Below, in pieces: positions 1 through 13,624 of a stretch of DNA of 64,000 bases (its first letter is position 1; each line of letters starts with the position of its first letter). The position numbers and the translations under genes are program-made. The stretch is from Epiperipatus broadwayi (taxonomy: Eukaryota > Onychophora > Udeonychophora > Euonychophora > Peripatidae), in the NCBI GenBank assembly GCA_028023455.1, contig JAQFVV010007220.1, positions 64,599 through 128,598 of the forward strand. The letters run 5' to 3'. The notes under the pieces are model-generated. The model was not told where the DNA came from. It made no database searches and was given only the letters and a program-made list of their open reading frames with translations.

Positions 1-144
1 TATTAAATTAAAAATAAATCAAAACAAATAAATAAATGATATCAAGTAAAGAAAAATGTAAGTAAGTATAGTGAATAAAGAAAATAAGAAATAAAAGAAA
101 ATAAGAAATCAAAGAAAACAAAGAAAATAAAGAAATAAATATCA

Positions 145-621
145 CTAAAGTTTTAAAGAATTAGCCAAAGTTCCATAAAAAAAACGAATGGAAGCACCAC
201 GAGGCCATAAATTGGAAGAGATTAAATCATTATGTTTATGAGCAGGAGCAGATATATAAAAGCAAGAAGATTTCAAGTTATACATATTAATTTCATGACA
301 TATGATCCTAGTTCTTAAACGTTTTTCAAGAAAGACCTTAATATTATATGAATTAAGACTCACTGGCATATTAGAAACAAAATATTTATTAAATTTTGTA
401 TTAATATTATTAATAATATTATTATGAATTTTAGAAATACCAAATCCCCTTTCTACAGGTAGTCTACCTTTTTTACCAGAAGTTGAAAAAGAGCATCCCA
501 AACCATTTCCCACATTAACCTCATTATCAATATAATTGTTATATTTAGAGAAATGCGAATAATTTGCTCTATGAGTAAAAAAACCTCTATCAGCATTCGC
601 TAGACAATTTTTTTTTCTGAA
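145..621 (-). pseudogene. Gag/ORF1-like retroelement fragment, C-terminal part
   Basis: An open frame reads on the minus strand from the edge of the (AAT)n tract to a stop at 145. There is no convincing ATG: the first in-frame candidate near 513 is GTG, and the frame is open further upstream. The C-terminal half carries a pattern (RTRIICHEIN, about 20 residues, then LISSNLWPRGASIRFFYG) that resembles the C-terminal domain of ORF1/Gag-like proteins of invertebrate retrotransposons, where a 'xxSFKIxxP' strand is followed by 'xxLWPxGxxVRxFxG'. That assignment is by pattern memory only. No CCHC knuckle is visible. The 5' part runs into simple repeat, so this is a truncated relic. A short host exon cannot be excluded. 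Confidence 0.4.
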
Positions 622-628
622 AGAAGAA

Positions 629-780
<152 letters not shown>

Positions 781-809
781 TGGTTAGTTTTACAGGAGAT
801 CATATATCA

Positions 810-2040
810 AGCAATGTAAGAGATTCCACATAATAGTTCCATTACATTAATGTAGAATTCTTTAGTCCTTAAACTCATTGTTCTTCCATTACACCAAGTT
901 TCTAAAGGAAAATAAAATCAGTTATTTAACTTGTTTGCTTATTGTATTTTTTTAATTTAAATATTTTCATCTACCATTTCAATAACCTTAACAGTTTTTA
1001 TTGCTATATTTTGTTCATAACTGAGCAATCCAGTTCATCAATGCAGATAAAATACATGCTATAAAGTTGTAATGGTTGAAGCAGTATTTGGAATATATTC
1101 AAATTAAAATGTATTATGAAGGGAAATCTAAAAATCTTTTTCGGAAGATTAGTTGTGCTTAATTTTTTTAAGTGGTATTATTGATGGTGCTTGAATAACT
1201 AAATTGAGAATAAAGCCTCATCATTGAATATTACAGGTAAATAGTTAAACATTCATCAGCTGTAAAATGGTAACCAATAAAAAATACAAGTATCAAAAGA
1301 TGATTGTACTCAAGATATAAAGATAGTTAATACAGTCACGGGAAGTGATAATAAGACAGCAATTCGCGAACTATATAAACATCTCACTAAGAGTTAAAAA
1401 TAAATAAAAATAATAACAAACTAAATATTTATTTGCTTGTTTTTAATTTTAAAATTAAGATTTTAAATATAACTTAATTCAAAAATAAGCGTAAAAAATC
1501 ATATCCTAAGTTAAATAATCACATATTGTAATTTAAAAAATAAGATAATTTTATAATAAACATTAATATTCTTTTAAAAATATACTATATCTAATAGATT
1601 GTAATAAGTGAAGATTACCCGCATACAAAAGAAACGTTAAAAGCGTTAGACTCACCGAGTTTTTGCATCTTTTTAATACTTTAAAAAGCTCTGTAGTTTT
1701 TAAAGGAAAAATATAAATAAAATGCGATCCATTAAATAATATTAAAATAAAATTGTCATTAAAACATTTAACCGTTCGTAATATGTTGTTTTTATTATTG
1801 TTATTATTGTTGGTTTTTTTTTTAGTGGTGACAATCACTTTCAGTATAAATCACGTGATTTTGCTTTTATGCAGATATTTATCTTTTATAATCCGAAAAA
1901 AAAAAAATTATAATTGACAAATAAAGGATCTTTAAGAAATAAAAGTAATATTGTCTTAAAGTCTCATTAATTAGAGTATTATGGAAGATTATCAGAAACT
2001 TTAATAAATGTATGAAAAATAATGGTAACTAATAAATATT
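810..2040. other. AT-rich intergenic DNA, nothing recognised
   Basis: No supported gene. A 91-codon minus-strand frame at 1563-1838 contains an Asn run from (AAT)n and has no family resemblance. Confidence 0.6.
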
Positions 2041-2050
2041 TCTTTTTCGT

Positions 2051-2086
2051 TTTTTTTACCTAATTATGTTTAATTAGGTAAAAAAA
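2051..2086. repeat. Perfect 16-bp hairpin with TGTT loop
   Basis: The arms TTTTTTTACCTAATTA and TAATTAGGTAAAAAAA are exact reverse complements separated by TGTT. The origin is unknown; it may be a mini-foldback or a cruciform-prone site. Confidence 0.85.
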
Positions 2087-2484
2087 ATAATTCATTATTA
2101 AACATAGTACATTTTGCGCATCGATTTATTTACTGGCGTATATATACACACATGCCATATTAATTATTTTGGGAAGTATTTTTTTTAAAAGCATAAACAT
2201 AAATTTAATAGCTGTGATAAATTGTTAGCCTAATCTTTATTATCTAGACTGAAAGTGTAACAGTATTTTACTTTGCTAATTTCTTCATTGTTCTTAAACT
2301 AAGCATAGCAAAATATGTCTGATGTTATCTCTTGATACATATTATCTCTAAATACATTAATCAAATATGTTTAAAAAGTTTTCTTTCTTTTCTTTGGAAA
2401 AATTACAAGCAATCCATATAATTTTGTTATTCTACTTTCTCAAGTTTAATACATTGTACAGGCTTAAAACTACATTTATATATG

Positions 2485-2790
2485 TAATATATGCGGAATT
2501 CGAACTCAGACTTTCACACGACCCACTACTCTCGGTGCCATCTCATTTTGCTGACCCACCTGATCACACACATGTTGAAAAGATAAATAATCACCAATAT
2601 ACGTATTTCGTGCTAAGCCAGCAATCATCAGTTGGTCTAGATTACTATCTCCACACATATATGCATTCAGTGCTCAGCTTTATATTAAGATAGCCAATCT
2701 TCATACTTTAATGGACAGGCTTCAAACTTCTCCAACCCACAAGTCTTCACCCTTCCATTTCATTAAAAAGTTTACTGATGGAAAGTTCTA
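2485..2790 (-). repeat. tRNA-like SINE copy
   Basis: Read on the minus strand, a B-box-like GAGTTCGAATTCC (2495-2507) follows an A-box-like stretch (about 2526-2540) at roughly tRNA spacing. The body (ATAATCACCAATATACGTAT, the 'cagtgctcag' motif, and 'ctttaatggacaggcttcaa') recurs at 15751-16046, inverted at 16121-16373, and truncated at 39810-39930. The repeated body with a pol III-like head supports a SINE; the A box is weak. Confidence 0.6.
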
Positions 2791-5700
2791 TTTTAAAAGT
2801 AAAATTAAATGTGATAGAGTTAATCGGTATCGATAGAGTCAATTACCTGCATTTGATTTTACATTTACTTGATTTTTTTAAACACTGCATATACTGAGAT
2901 AACTAATTGATAAATTTAAGATTCAACCCATTTCACATATGTAAAATATATTTACTTAAATATTTAAAATATACAACGGAAAATATAAAAAATGAAACAT
3001 TTATGCACTACAATAAATAAATACTATTAGAAATTAATCTAAAAATAAAGTTTGTGATCTTTTATACCATTAGAATGTATTTATTTTTTTTATAAAGAAA
3101 AGGACAACTGAAATTTGTGTGGTTCATTGAATTAAATTTTTATTGAGAATGTCCATACCTTCAAGTTTATATGCTTGGCCATAATAGAACTGAGTTTGAA
3201 ATATCACTACCAATTATTAGTTTCTATGCATTAAAAATAAAATGAGACACATCTTTTGAGAGCATTAAGATGCTACCATATTTCTGTTATTTGAAATGAT
3301 GTGCACTTTGAACTACGTGAAGTCACGTCTATAAATTGAACAAAAGTTTATAACGCTTCCAAAAGTTTGAAAGACATGTGTCATGCTCGCACTTATGATT
3401 GATTGTGCATTCTTTATATTTATTCTGAGTTAGAATTTACATTTTTATATATTTTATTAGTAATTTTTATATCTACTTGTTTTTCTTTGCATACTTAGTG
3501 AATTCAATTATTTATGCAAATGATAATAAACTCTTTCCTGCTTTGTTTAATAATAGTGTATAAAATATATGATAGGGTTATTCTATTATAATGACTAAAT
3601 ATAATTCTTGTGCTTTTATTTATCTTCTCTAGTGTCATATACATTATATCATAAGGGGAGATAGAGTGAAGATATCTAGCTAAAGACTGAGCTTATTCTG
3701 ACGGATTACAAATTAAGCTACTCTTGAAATACCTCTTAACTCAAATAATTATTCTGATAATTTTTAATTTGAAAATTTGTTATAAACAATGCTTTTTATA
3801 TCTTTATGAGCTAAGTTTATTATAATAATGTTTTAGAAAGAGTAGTGGAGAAGTGTAATGATGTAATAAATTTTCTCTTAATATCTCAACCAAATGTTAA
3901 AGTTATTTCTCTTAATACATCTTAAAATTATTTCTCAATTCTACACCTCAAACTAAAAAAAATCTTTATCATCATTACTAAATCTGATTATGCTGTAATA
4001 AATTTAGATAACCAAGATATGACTGTTCTGCCTTTTAAGTTAAAATAATATTTAATATATGTAAATGGACTAGGTATCAAAATGTTTTCTACAGTACTAT
4101 TAAATATGGTTGTACCAATGTGAACTATATTCTAGTGCATCAAAATAAATTTAATAATGTTGATGTAGGAGTTTATTAAAATATTTAATATAGCTTTAAA
4201 CTTGAGATGCCAGAATATATTATATTAAAAGAGTGGCAACCAAAGGCAAATTATCACATCAAGTGTAATGCTTCGAATATAATATTTTTTGCTTAGTTGG
4301 TCTAACTTTATTCAGATACAGAATTTAATATATTTAATGCAATAATAATCCAAATAGTTTTTTTAAATCTTAATTGATACTAATTCTACTTTTACTTATG
4401 TATTTAGTATTACATCTAACACTGATAAACATTTCACAAGCATCATTTATAAATACATAGTGAATGTAATTGAATGTGATAGATTAAAGACATTCATACT
4501 CTCATTTCTAAACACTTCAGATTGGCCTATATATTTAGATTTAGATAAAAAAATATAAGGTGAATTCATTCTTATCTTTTCAAAAGATTCTATCTTGTGT
4601 TTAGAAAGTAAAAGCATTCATAATCACTTTGATGAGAGAAAGGATAAACCCCAAAAAATTAGTAACACAATTATCTTACATTTTCTAATTAAGTATTAGG
4701 CTTAAATTGCTAAGATAGGCACTAAAGTAAGGAAACAAAGAATCTTTTTTGACACCAATCATTGACCATCAAGAATGCACTCAAAGTTCAAGAACAAAAA
4801 AAATATTCATTATAACAAAAAGGTAATGCATAAAATATTTTAAGAATTATCTATAAATTGTAATGGATAAAAATTATACTGAATAATTTATAAAAACTTA
4901 TACACATGGTTTATGCCTTATAATTAGTGTTTATTATTTTTAAAATACCAATCTATTTTTATGAATGCCATCCATATAAAACAATGTTTTGCATACTGAA
5001 ATAGATTATTATTATGAACATCATATAATGTAAATATAATCTTAGAAGTGTGTGTGCATATGTATATTTAAGTGGATACTTTATTGACAGTTTAACCAGT
5101 TGCTAAAATCAGGCAGAGAAAAGAGTAGGAAGTAATGTAAAGTTAGTTGAAAAAGAAGAGATGAATAATATGCTTATTTGATCATAAACATAATTTTAAT
5201 TAAATTTAATGACAATAATTTAAATCTCAAATTATTACATATTTATACATCTATACAGACAGTCACATTTGATTGCATATGAAATTGTAATTTTTCAACA
5301 TTAATTTAATTAATAAAAAGTTTGAATTCAGTTCTAAAAACATTCTTTCAAATTTTTTTATTGATTGAATAAGGGTTGTTTTGCAATTTTAACTCATTAT
5401 TAGATTTACTTCATTTAAATTTATTTTTTGAAAAACAATATAATTAAATAATGAGATTTAGTAATAGTTAATATGTGGTGATAAATAATCTAGATTTAAT
5501 TTTCATTTCCATATAATTTTAAAAATTAGGATAAAAATTGAGAAGTATTATCTCATGAAGTTAAATAAAGACCAAAGGGATGTGTGTTATTCATTCATCC
5601 TGCTTTCAGTTCTAGGGCTTAGTCTGTGTTCTTTTTCCTGGATTTCTCTCTACAACAAATATAGTCTAGAAAAAAATTCCTATTCCAGTTACTGTGACAC

Positions 5701-6118
5701 CTCAATGTGAATTAAAATATATGATAATTGTAAAACAAATCATGAATAATGAAGTGAAAAAATTCATTAACTGTTTTAGTTCCAAAGTAGTATCCTGAGT
5801 TTTTCCATCCATACTTATCTACTATTGATCACTCTCAAATCAACTAAAAAAATTAGTCAACATTAAAAACATTGTAAGACTGCAACCTTTATTGTATATT
5901 GTACTTTACATCTAGAAATATCACATTGTCAACAATATTTCAAATACTCTGAAATTCAGAGATGATTTGCATGAGTATTCAAAAATTGCCTGGAAATCTA
6001 AGCACACAACCAGAAGCTATATAACAAGATTATAGGTTATTTATTTTTTAATATTTACATGGATGTTTACCAAAACTTTAGAATGAAAAAAATCAAGAAT
6101 CAATCATATTAAGATTTA
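2791..6118. other. AT-rich intergenic DNA
   Basis: No gene seen. Positions 4560-4625 resemble part of the MITE near 34.1 kb (TTCATTCTTATCTTTTCAAA), so a degraded relative lies here. Confidence 0.5.
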
Positions 6119-6500
6119 CTAATAATTAAAAGCCAGTCAACACTTAGACAATCCCAATATCAATAACAATAAACAACTTCAAACTGTTGTCAAGGCAACT
6201 TCTTTTAACAATAAAGGTAGAATCCCACCTTTATTAGTGGACCAATATATTTATATAGATTCTAAAGATTGAACTTGACCATAGAGATTGAAATTATTGA
6301 TACAAAGAAGTTTAAATAAACCTCTTTAAACAGCTAAATATAAACTGTTCTGAATGCAGACTAATAAATATTCAATTAAACATTACAAACTACAATTATA
6401 ATTTTGGTTCTAGTAAACTATTAACTGTGCAGCCTTTGGTGGTGCTGTTGCTAGTTAAAAACAGAGCGTTATAACATTACCGGGCCGCTAGATTTTTTTT
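6119..6500 (+). repeat. Left inverted arm of the foldback
   Basis: Diverged reverse complement of 8285-8722. Identity is strongest near 6405-6450. Confidence 0.75.
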
Positions 6501-7260
6501 TATCTAATAGATCGTATTTTGACATACGGCTGTAATTTTTTTTTTTAATATTTAATATATTGTTGTTGTTTGTTTTGGACATAATTATTTTTTTGGTTTT
6601 CATTTTATAAATTTAAAACTATAAAGAAGACTTTGACCTTTTTTTTGGATTTCTCAAAAGTACATAATTTTTGACATACGCCTTTATTTGGGGGGGGGGG
6701 TCCATTCTAAATCTACTGTTTCTTTTTTACAGACGTCTTTGATTTTTTTGTTTTGGATTCGATACATTTCAAAGTAATAAGGGACAGTTTTAACTTTTTT
6801 TGGAATATCTCAAATATACACAATTTGCTTTACATACGACTTTCTTTTTTTTTGTTGTTGTTGTTATTTAAAATTAGAATCGACACTTTCTTTTTGAATT
6901 ATGTTAAAAATGAGGAGGTTTGCTGTTGATTGATTTAGCAACAAAAAATTCAAACATGTCCAACAAACTCCATCTCAGATGTCTGTATTTGCTTATAAAC
7001 GAAAAGAATTGTTTGGTATTTTATCTTACATTTATAAATACGGGGTTTTTTTTTTTGGATGGCGTGTTTTGATTTTTTTTTTTTTTTTTAATAATAACAA
7101 ATAAAACGGGGTTTTGATTTTTTTGTTTAATAATAATAATAAATAAAATGGGACTTTTTTTTCTCTTAGATTTATAAATACGTGTTTTTTTTTTTGTGGC
7201 GGCAGGTTTTGATTTTTTTCCTAAAACGTCCAAAACAAAAACCAAAAAGTCAATCGCGGT
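6501..7260. repeat. T-rich degenerate tandem modules with an 11-G run
   Basis: Modules of about 155-165 bp each carry GACATACG/ACATACGAC (near 6520, 6674 and 6834) followed by T runs. A run of 11 G sits at 6690-6700. From about 7020 a second module type repeats TTTATAAATACG with GGTTTTGATTTTTTT. Confidence 0.55.
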
Positions 7261-8107
7261 ATTGTTTTTTTAACACAAAAAAATATGTATGTTAACCGGT
7301 TTTGTTACATTCTGTAGGATTTATTTATTTATCTTTTTTAAGGGTTGTACAAGTTTGTTAAAGATTTTTTGTTTTCATAACAAATAAAACGTCCGGTATT
7401 TTTATTCTTTTTTAACAACAAAAATTAAGCTCGGGTTCATTTTTAAAATCTACTTAACATGCTGTTTATTGATTTAAAATAACAACAACAAAAAACCTTT
7501 TTTTGCTTCTAAACGGAACGAATAGGTATGTCAAAAGAAGAAGTTTTTTTTTTTTAAAAAAATCATTCAATCAAGAGATGTCCAATAAACTACGCCACCC
7601 CTTTTTAACACTGTCATTCTGGGTGTTAATTACATGATTTACAGATAAAAATAACTGCAAACAAAACACAAATTCTTTCCAGAAAATAAATTTATTAACC
7701 ACATATGACTGAACTAAATCAACTGTAACAAATGGCAGGATGTTTTGGGCTTGCAAAAATGCAACTGTCTCACTTTCTCTGTTTGGGATGTCCCACAAAT
7801 ATAATAATGTGGTAGACATTTTGTTCTTCTTTTTCAACTCTCGTCCGAGTCACGACAGAAACGGTATTTTTCCACAAACAACTCCAATCGTCTGCCAGAG
7901 AGCTTGAGAAATTTTATATTGTCTTTTTTGACCCCCCAAAAAGCCAAAATTAGCCAAAAAAAAATTTTTGACAAATATCAATAATACGCTGAAAATTACT
8001 AGTATGCAAAAATCTTTCAGTTGGGAAATACAGAAAATCATAAACATCAACAAATAAACACTTGAAAAATATGACAATGCTCACACTCTCATCTTAAATT
8101 CTAGCGA

Positions 8108-8335
8108 CAATACAAATTCTGTCAATATGCATAGGAATTCAACCCGCAATGAAATCAATGGCAAACTATACAATCATAGTATTGTTAGTAGACATAGTGT
8201 TATTGATACACGGGAGAATTGGCCACGTATTATAACCATTATATACGATCTACTCATATATTAATGAGCACTCGTATATTAGCCGTAGGTTTGGCCGCGA
8301 AAGTGGTATAATTCTGTGTTTTTACACAGAAACAG
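8108..8335. repeat. Hairpin cluster inside the foldback
   Basis: Hairpins include TTCTGTG-TTTTTA-CACAGAA (8312-8331), flanked by GTGG and CCAC, and CGTAT...ATACG near 8222-8244. The first resembles the hairpin modules at 20.6 and 33.2 kb. Confidence 0.5.
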
Positions 8336-8722
8336 TGCCACCAAAGGCTGCACAGTTAATAGTTTACTAGACCTTTTAAATCATTACACTTATAATTATA
8401 CTTATTATTTAACTAATACTTTGGGTGCAATTTGAAAATCATAATTGCAGTTTGAAGTGTTATAATTGACTATTTATTAGTTGGCATTTAGAACAAGTTA
8501 TATTTATCTTTTTAAAAAGGTTTATTTAAACTTCTTTGTATCAATAATTTCAATCTCAGTGGTCAGGTTGCAATCTTTAGTATCTATATAAATATATTGG
8601 ACCATTAATTAAGGTGTGATTCCACTTTTATTGTTAAAAGAAGGTTTCATTGACAACAATTGAAGTTGTTGTTTATTATTGATATTGAAATTATCTAAGA
8701 GTTGACTGGCTTTTAATTATTA
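8285..8722 (-). repeat. Right inverted arm of the foldback
   Basis: Inverted counterpart of 6119-6500. The inner part includes the 8312-8331 hairpin. Confidence 0.75.
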
Positions 8723-11090
8723 CTTACAAGCCTATTTAGCCTTGATCATTAATATATTATAAAGGTAATTTGTTTTTAACTTTCACTATTAGTTTAATTT
8801 TGTTAAAGAAATATTTTTATGATAACCTACTTATACTTATTTATACTATACAATAACTTTTCTATTATATTTTCTTTTGTTATGGTTAAAATATATTTCA
8901 AAATACTAAGAAAAAGACCAGCTAGAGTGAAAAAATAATTACTGCCACTCATTGTATTACAAAATCAATTAATCTTGGTTGACAAAAATATTGCATTTAT
9001 ATAATTTTTTTAAATAATGTTATATTTACATGTTCAATGTTAATGATTTTTTAAAGATATTATAGTATTACTTGCATATGGAATAAAAAATTATGAATGA
9101 TTTTTTAATTATTTTAATAAAAGATAAATATTATGACAAAGATTCAATATTCCAAATATTCATATTAAAAATAAAAGTTAAATTAAATATATTTCTTATT
9201 TACTAGAATAGAATTTATTTAATATTAGTGCATGAAAATGTATATGTGAATATATATTTATAATGTAAATTTCATTTCTTTAGAATATGCTTCTGGAAAC
9301 AAATTATTCTATTATTTAGAAATGAAATAAAAATGTTAGAATTAAATTTTGAATTGTTAAAGAGATATTTGAAATCTATGAAACTTTATAATCTCACTCA
9401 ATTAAAGATATTACTGAATAAAAAAAATCGGGTTTGATTAATATTTTCAGAAAAAAACAATTTGGACAATGGTGTATACAGTTTAGATTAGTCATAGTTG
9501 AACATAGCAGAATAATTTAAAAAATTAACTGCAGAATTGTATGAGAGTTTATATTATGGTTTAATATTTAGTATAATATAACCATTTATCAATTGATGAC
9601 TGTGAATATCCATACTGTTATCCATGATCATTCATCATGGAGTTATTTTCTATTTGCTCTTTGTATACTGTTAACATAGCCATGTAACAAAATTTCTACT
9701 TAGATATTTGAATCCATAAAATCTTGAATATTATTTTAGTAATAGAAACATTTATATGCAGTTAACATAGCATTGTTATAATGCTCTATGAAGTGTTGTA
9801 TTTTACGTCACTTGCATTGATTAAGGATCAATAATTTTTTTATATATGTGTTTATATTTGATGAATGTTGTTTAATAATGTAAAAATGTATATTTCTTAG
9901 TGATTTTATTACTTCATTCTGTCTATAATGTATTGCAATTCTGATATCTATCAATTGTGTTATTCAGTATGGCAATATCATTAAAATGATATCTGGAATA
10001 TTTGGTTATGAGGATTAACATAATTTAAAGTTATAATGAAAAAACTATGCAAGTAATGTGAGAATTTGTAAAAGTCAGACAGGAAATTTATTTCCAGAAT
10101 ACATACACTCACAATAAATTTAATTTTCAGTAGTATGTATAATGTGCTCACAATATTGTTAAAGTTACACATTAGAATCAACGATGTAATTATTGTTAAA
10201 ATAAATTAATTTGATATAGTAAATTATGTAATAAAAGAAATCATTTAGGAATTATAAAGTGAAAGTCAAGCTCATCTAAAAATAAGTATAAGAATTTAAA
10301 GTGCAAGATCTTTTATCATTAACTGATAGTGGTATTGTACATAGTTTTGTATATAAATACATTTATTGATATTTTCTTTAGTAGTAGTTTATCAGAGAGA
10401 ATGATGATCACCTGATGTATGTTGGATATAATTGTGTTATGTGTTGATTATGAAATGAATTGGAGAGGATGCAGATAAAAAAATCAGAAAAGAAGTGTTT
10501 TAATATTTTTTTTCTAACATGTAAAATAATAGAAGTGCTCATTTTAAGGAATATATCAAGAAAATCCAAGATATAAGAATACATTCCCAAAAAGATTGTT
10601 GGCATCCAGATGAACTATCAAAAGCTAGCAAAACATTAAATAAATGATGATAGAGAGACACAAAACTTGTACCATTTTCTTTCTAGCATTTAAGTATGTT
10701 CTATCTTCTCTCTAGCACAATTTAAGGTTAATTTTTGAAATCAGATTCACTTAGGTTTAACTATTATTTTATATATATATAATTTATGGATTTTAATTGG
10801 ATAAAGAATAAAAATAAAGATATTATTTTCATATAAGGAATGCCAAGAAAAATCAATTAATAATTGACAATCCTGAACTAAATAAGTTTTCTCCATTAAC
10901 CAATATAATAAAGTTTTCTCTGTTTACATGGATATAATCTCTCTTTATTTTTATATATATTGTAATTCCTCCTTCATGTAGCAGGGCCATTTCCTCTATC
11001 TGCAAGAAGAAGAGAAAAAATATTAGACATCATCCTTGCAATCATGCAATCTAGCAACATCATTGAGAATTAGACATATATCTATCTTAG
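8723..11090. other. AT-rich intergenic DNA, nothing recognised
   Basis: Short open frames only, with no motif and no repeat relation that I could see. Confidence 0.5.
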
Positions 11091-11094
11091 AAAT

Positions 11095-11350
11095 AGAAAT
11101 TGAAATTAATGAAACTAAGGAAACATGAAATGAGTGGATGATGAATGAAAGCGATGAAAAATGAAGAATGAATGAAAGACAAGAATTAATGATTATGACT
11201 GAAAGATGAATACATCTAAAGAATGAGAAAGCTGAAAAGGAAAGATTATACGATCATAGGATGAAGATGGAACTCAATGAAAGATGAATAAATTATGATG
11301 ATAAAACAAAAATAATATGATGACAGAAATTAGAAGAAAATGAGGATGAG
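11095..11350. repeat. Degenerate ATGAA/GATGAA purine-rich tract
   Basis: Imperfect repeats of ATGAA, GAATGAA and GATGAA, a decayed low-complexity tract. Confidence 0.6.
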
Positions 11351-13105
11351 AATGAATTATTAAGAATCAATTCAATGTTGCAAAAGATAATGAATTCAAA
11401 TTTAAATAATTAAAAGAGTGGGTTCATGTTTTTGGGTTCAGTTAATTGTAATGATAATAAGAGATTAATGTAGTGGAAATATAATTAAACATATTAATAA
11501 TTAACAATCATAATAATATGAATCAAGAAAATAATATGGAAACTATAAATGCAAATAAGGCTAGCAATAGTAGTAATATAACGATCAAAATGAAAGTGGA
11601 GATCAAATCTAACCGCAAACTATGATATCTGCTCTACAAGGCGCCATCTAGGCATTTAAACCTAGAAAAATTTATAGAGTAGGCAGATACGTGCTGTTAA
11701 GATTCCACTTTATTTACATATTCCGATTGTTAGCCCAAGTCACTAGCTCAGTGAGTAGCAGAGATAATAAAGTAGCAGAGATAATAAAATATAAATTTTA
11801 TATCTTAAATATAAAAGAATAAAAGCCACTGCCAGAAATTAACACATAAAAATATTTATTTATGCACATATAAAATAACATTTAAATTTTGAGGAATAAA
11901 TTCAACATTTTAGATTTTTCTATTAATCTTTTAATTTTACATTTAACTAAGTTTCAATGAGTTTAATATTTTATTTAGATAGTCAAGTATGAATAGACTA
12001 CATAGATCTGCATTTGAAAAGAAAATTTTCTTCCCTGATTTAACCTTAGGCAACAAATTTCACAATCAAACTGGCGCCAATCCATCTGATACATTCATGT
12101 ATTCAATGTAGCATGATATGACAACACAAAATACTATACTGTCAGGAATGGACATCTGAACAGTAAGTAGAATTAGAGAAGACATTGACTCTCCACCAAC
12201 AGGAATGTTACATCTGTTGGCAAGTAGAACAATAAACAAAAAACTCCATAGGAATGGACTACGGTCTTCTGCCGACTTACAAACCCATCCATAGGCAAAC
12301 ATAAGGTGTGTGGCATATATATGCAATCCTGCCTGAAGCGGATCTCATATTACATCTACTAATTACACAAATATATCCAATCCATTGAGCCAATTCAACT
12401 ATGAAACGAATAACCTAAGATTACCCTCCCTTAATATAACTTTACAAAACTATATAGCCATTCACACCCGACTTAAATTTAACATTTAAATACGTTCACA
12501 CAGATTATTTTTATACAATTTGTTTTTAAAATGTTGAGTATAGATCGGCTGCACAGATTCCATGGTCAAAAACATCCAAATTAAACACAATCGATCAAAA
12601 TACAAAATCATCGATAACGACAATTGCAAAAAGGGAATACACAAGGCCCATGGCATTCATCGTAAGATGCCCGCATTAACATCATTGACTTATATTCTAA
12701 TCGACTGTGGAAACCACAACATATTCAACCGCTAATGAATCTATGCAACGTCTATACCCAATCTAAATTTCATCATTTAAAATTTAAACAACAAATAATT
12801 TATACAATAAGAGAAAAAAAAAATGGAAATGATTTTTATCAATCGGAAAACATATAAAATTAAACATTATTAATTGATTTTAAACTTAAAAGTCAGATAG
12901 AAGTTCATAAGCTTGAACGAAAGTTCTTAGTTATTTTTAAATTTAGAGTTCATGTCAATATAGCTTACGGTAGAAGAGTCCAGGTTCCTGTTTTTTAATT
13001 CCCACGACATCTCCATTGGAAGATAATGTTCTGGAGGTAGCATTAGCTGGTTCCATTCTTGTATCACAGTCTTTTCATTTTATATTTTTTTTAAAACAAA
13101 AAAAA

Positions 13106-13141
13106 ATGAGAGAGAACGGCAAGTGCGTCTTACCGTTCTCA
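13106..13141. repeat. Hairpin in LTR A leader
   Basis: GAGAACGG and CCGTTCTC form an exact 8-bp stem, with AAG/CTT pairing inside. It lies just downstream of the TATA box in LTR orientation. Confidence 0.6.
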
Positions 13142-13170
13142 TCAAATCAAGTCCGAAAAAACTGTATTTC

Positions 13171-13180
13171 TCTTTTTATA
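13171..13180 (-). promoter_or_regulatory. TATA box of LTR A
   Basis: TATAAAAAGA on the minus strand, at the position expected for an LTR core promoter and matching TATA boxes in units B, D and LTR1. Confidence 0.6.
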
Positions 13181-13624
13181 TTAATCCACACGGATTCAAT
13201 CAACAAAACGTCACTAATCCATCACTTTCGTTAGGGTCCGAGCCAAGGCTTAGTGCTTCCATTGGTCAAGCTAAAATCTCTTTATTCTCTTATCTAATTT
13301 ACTCTCTGACTTTTTAATTAGACAGCTTTTGGATAATTAATAAACAATCATTTCCATTTACAGATTACAGGAATTAATTAATACCTGTTTTTATTTTTAC
13401 TTACGTTATTTCTTTTTTAAACGATTTTTATATTTAAATCTTTTTTTATAAAAAAAATACATTCAAATACCTTTTTTTATTTATTAAAAAAAATATTTTT
13501 AAAGTTTAGCATCTGTGCGAATATATACGTTTAACAAACATTTTAATTTTAGCGTTTAGTTTTTTTTTTCTTTTTAATACACTTATTTTTATATGCGAAC
13601 TTAAAAGTTTTTATTTCAATTTAA

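Larger units (their letters stand above)
6119..8722. mobile_element. 2.6-kb foldback element with long inverted arms
   Basis: The left arm (6119 to about 6500) reappears inverted at about 8285-8722. Landmarks are AATTAAAAGCCAGTCAA at the outer end, AAGAAGTTTAAATAAACCT in the middle, and CTATTAACTGTGCAGCCTTT at the inner part. The arms differ by point changes and indels. The roughly 1.8-kb centre is T-rich with no convincing ORF. This is consistent with a non-autonomous foldback/TIR element; no transposase or clear target duplication is seen. Confidence 0.75.

Noticed and set aside
12072-12080. TGGCGCCAATCC as a primer-binding site for a plus-strand LTR at 11.6 kb
   Set aside because: TATA boxes, terminal palindrome and the GTAA duplication all support a minus-strand solo LTR covering this position.
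13016-13317. Two overlapping plus frames of 64-72 codons
   Set aside because: They lie antisense to the leader of LTR A and show no domain.
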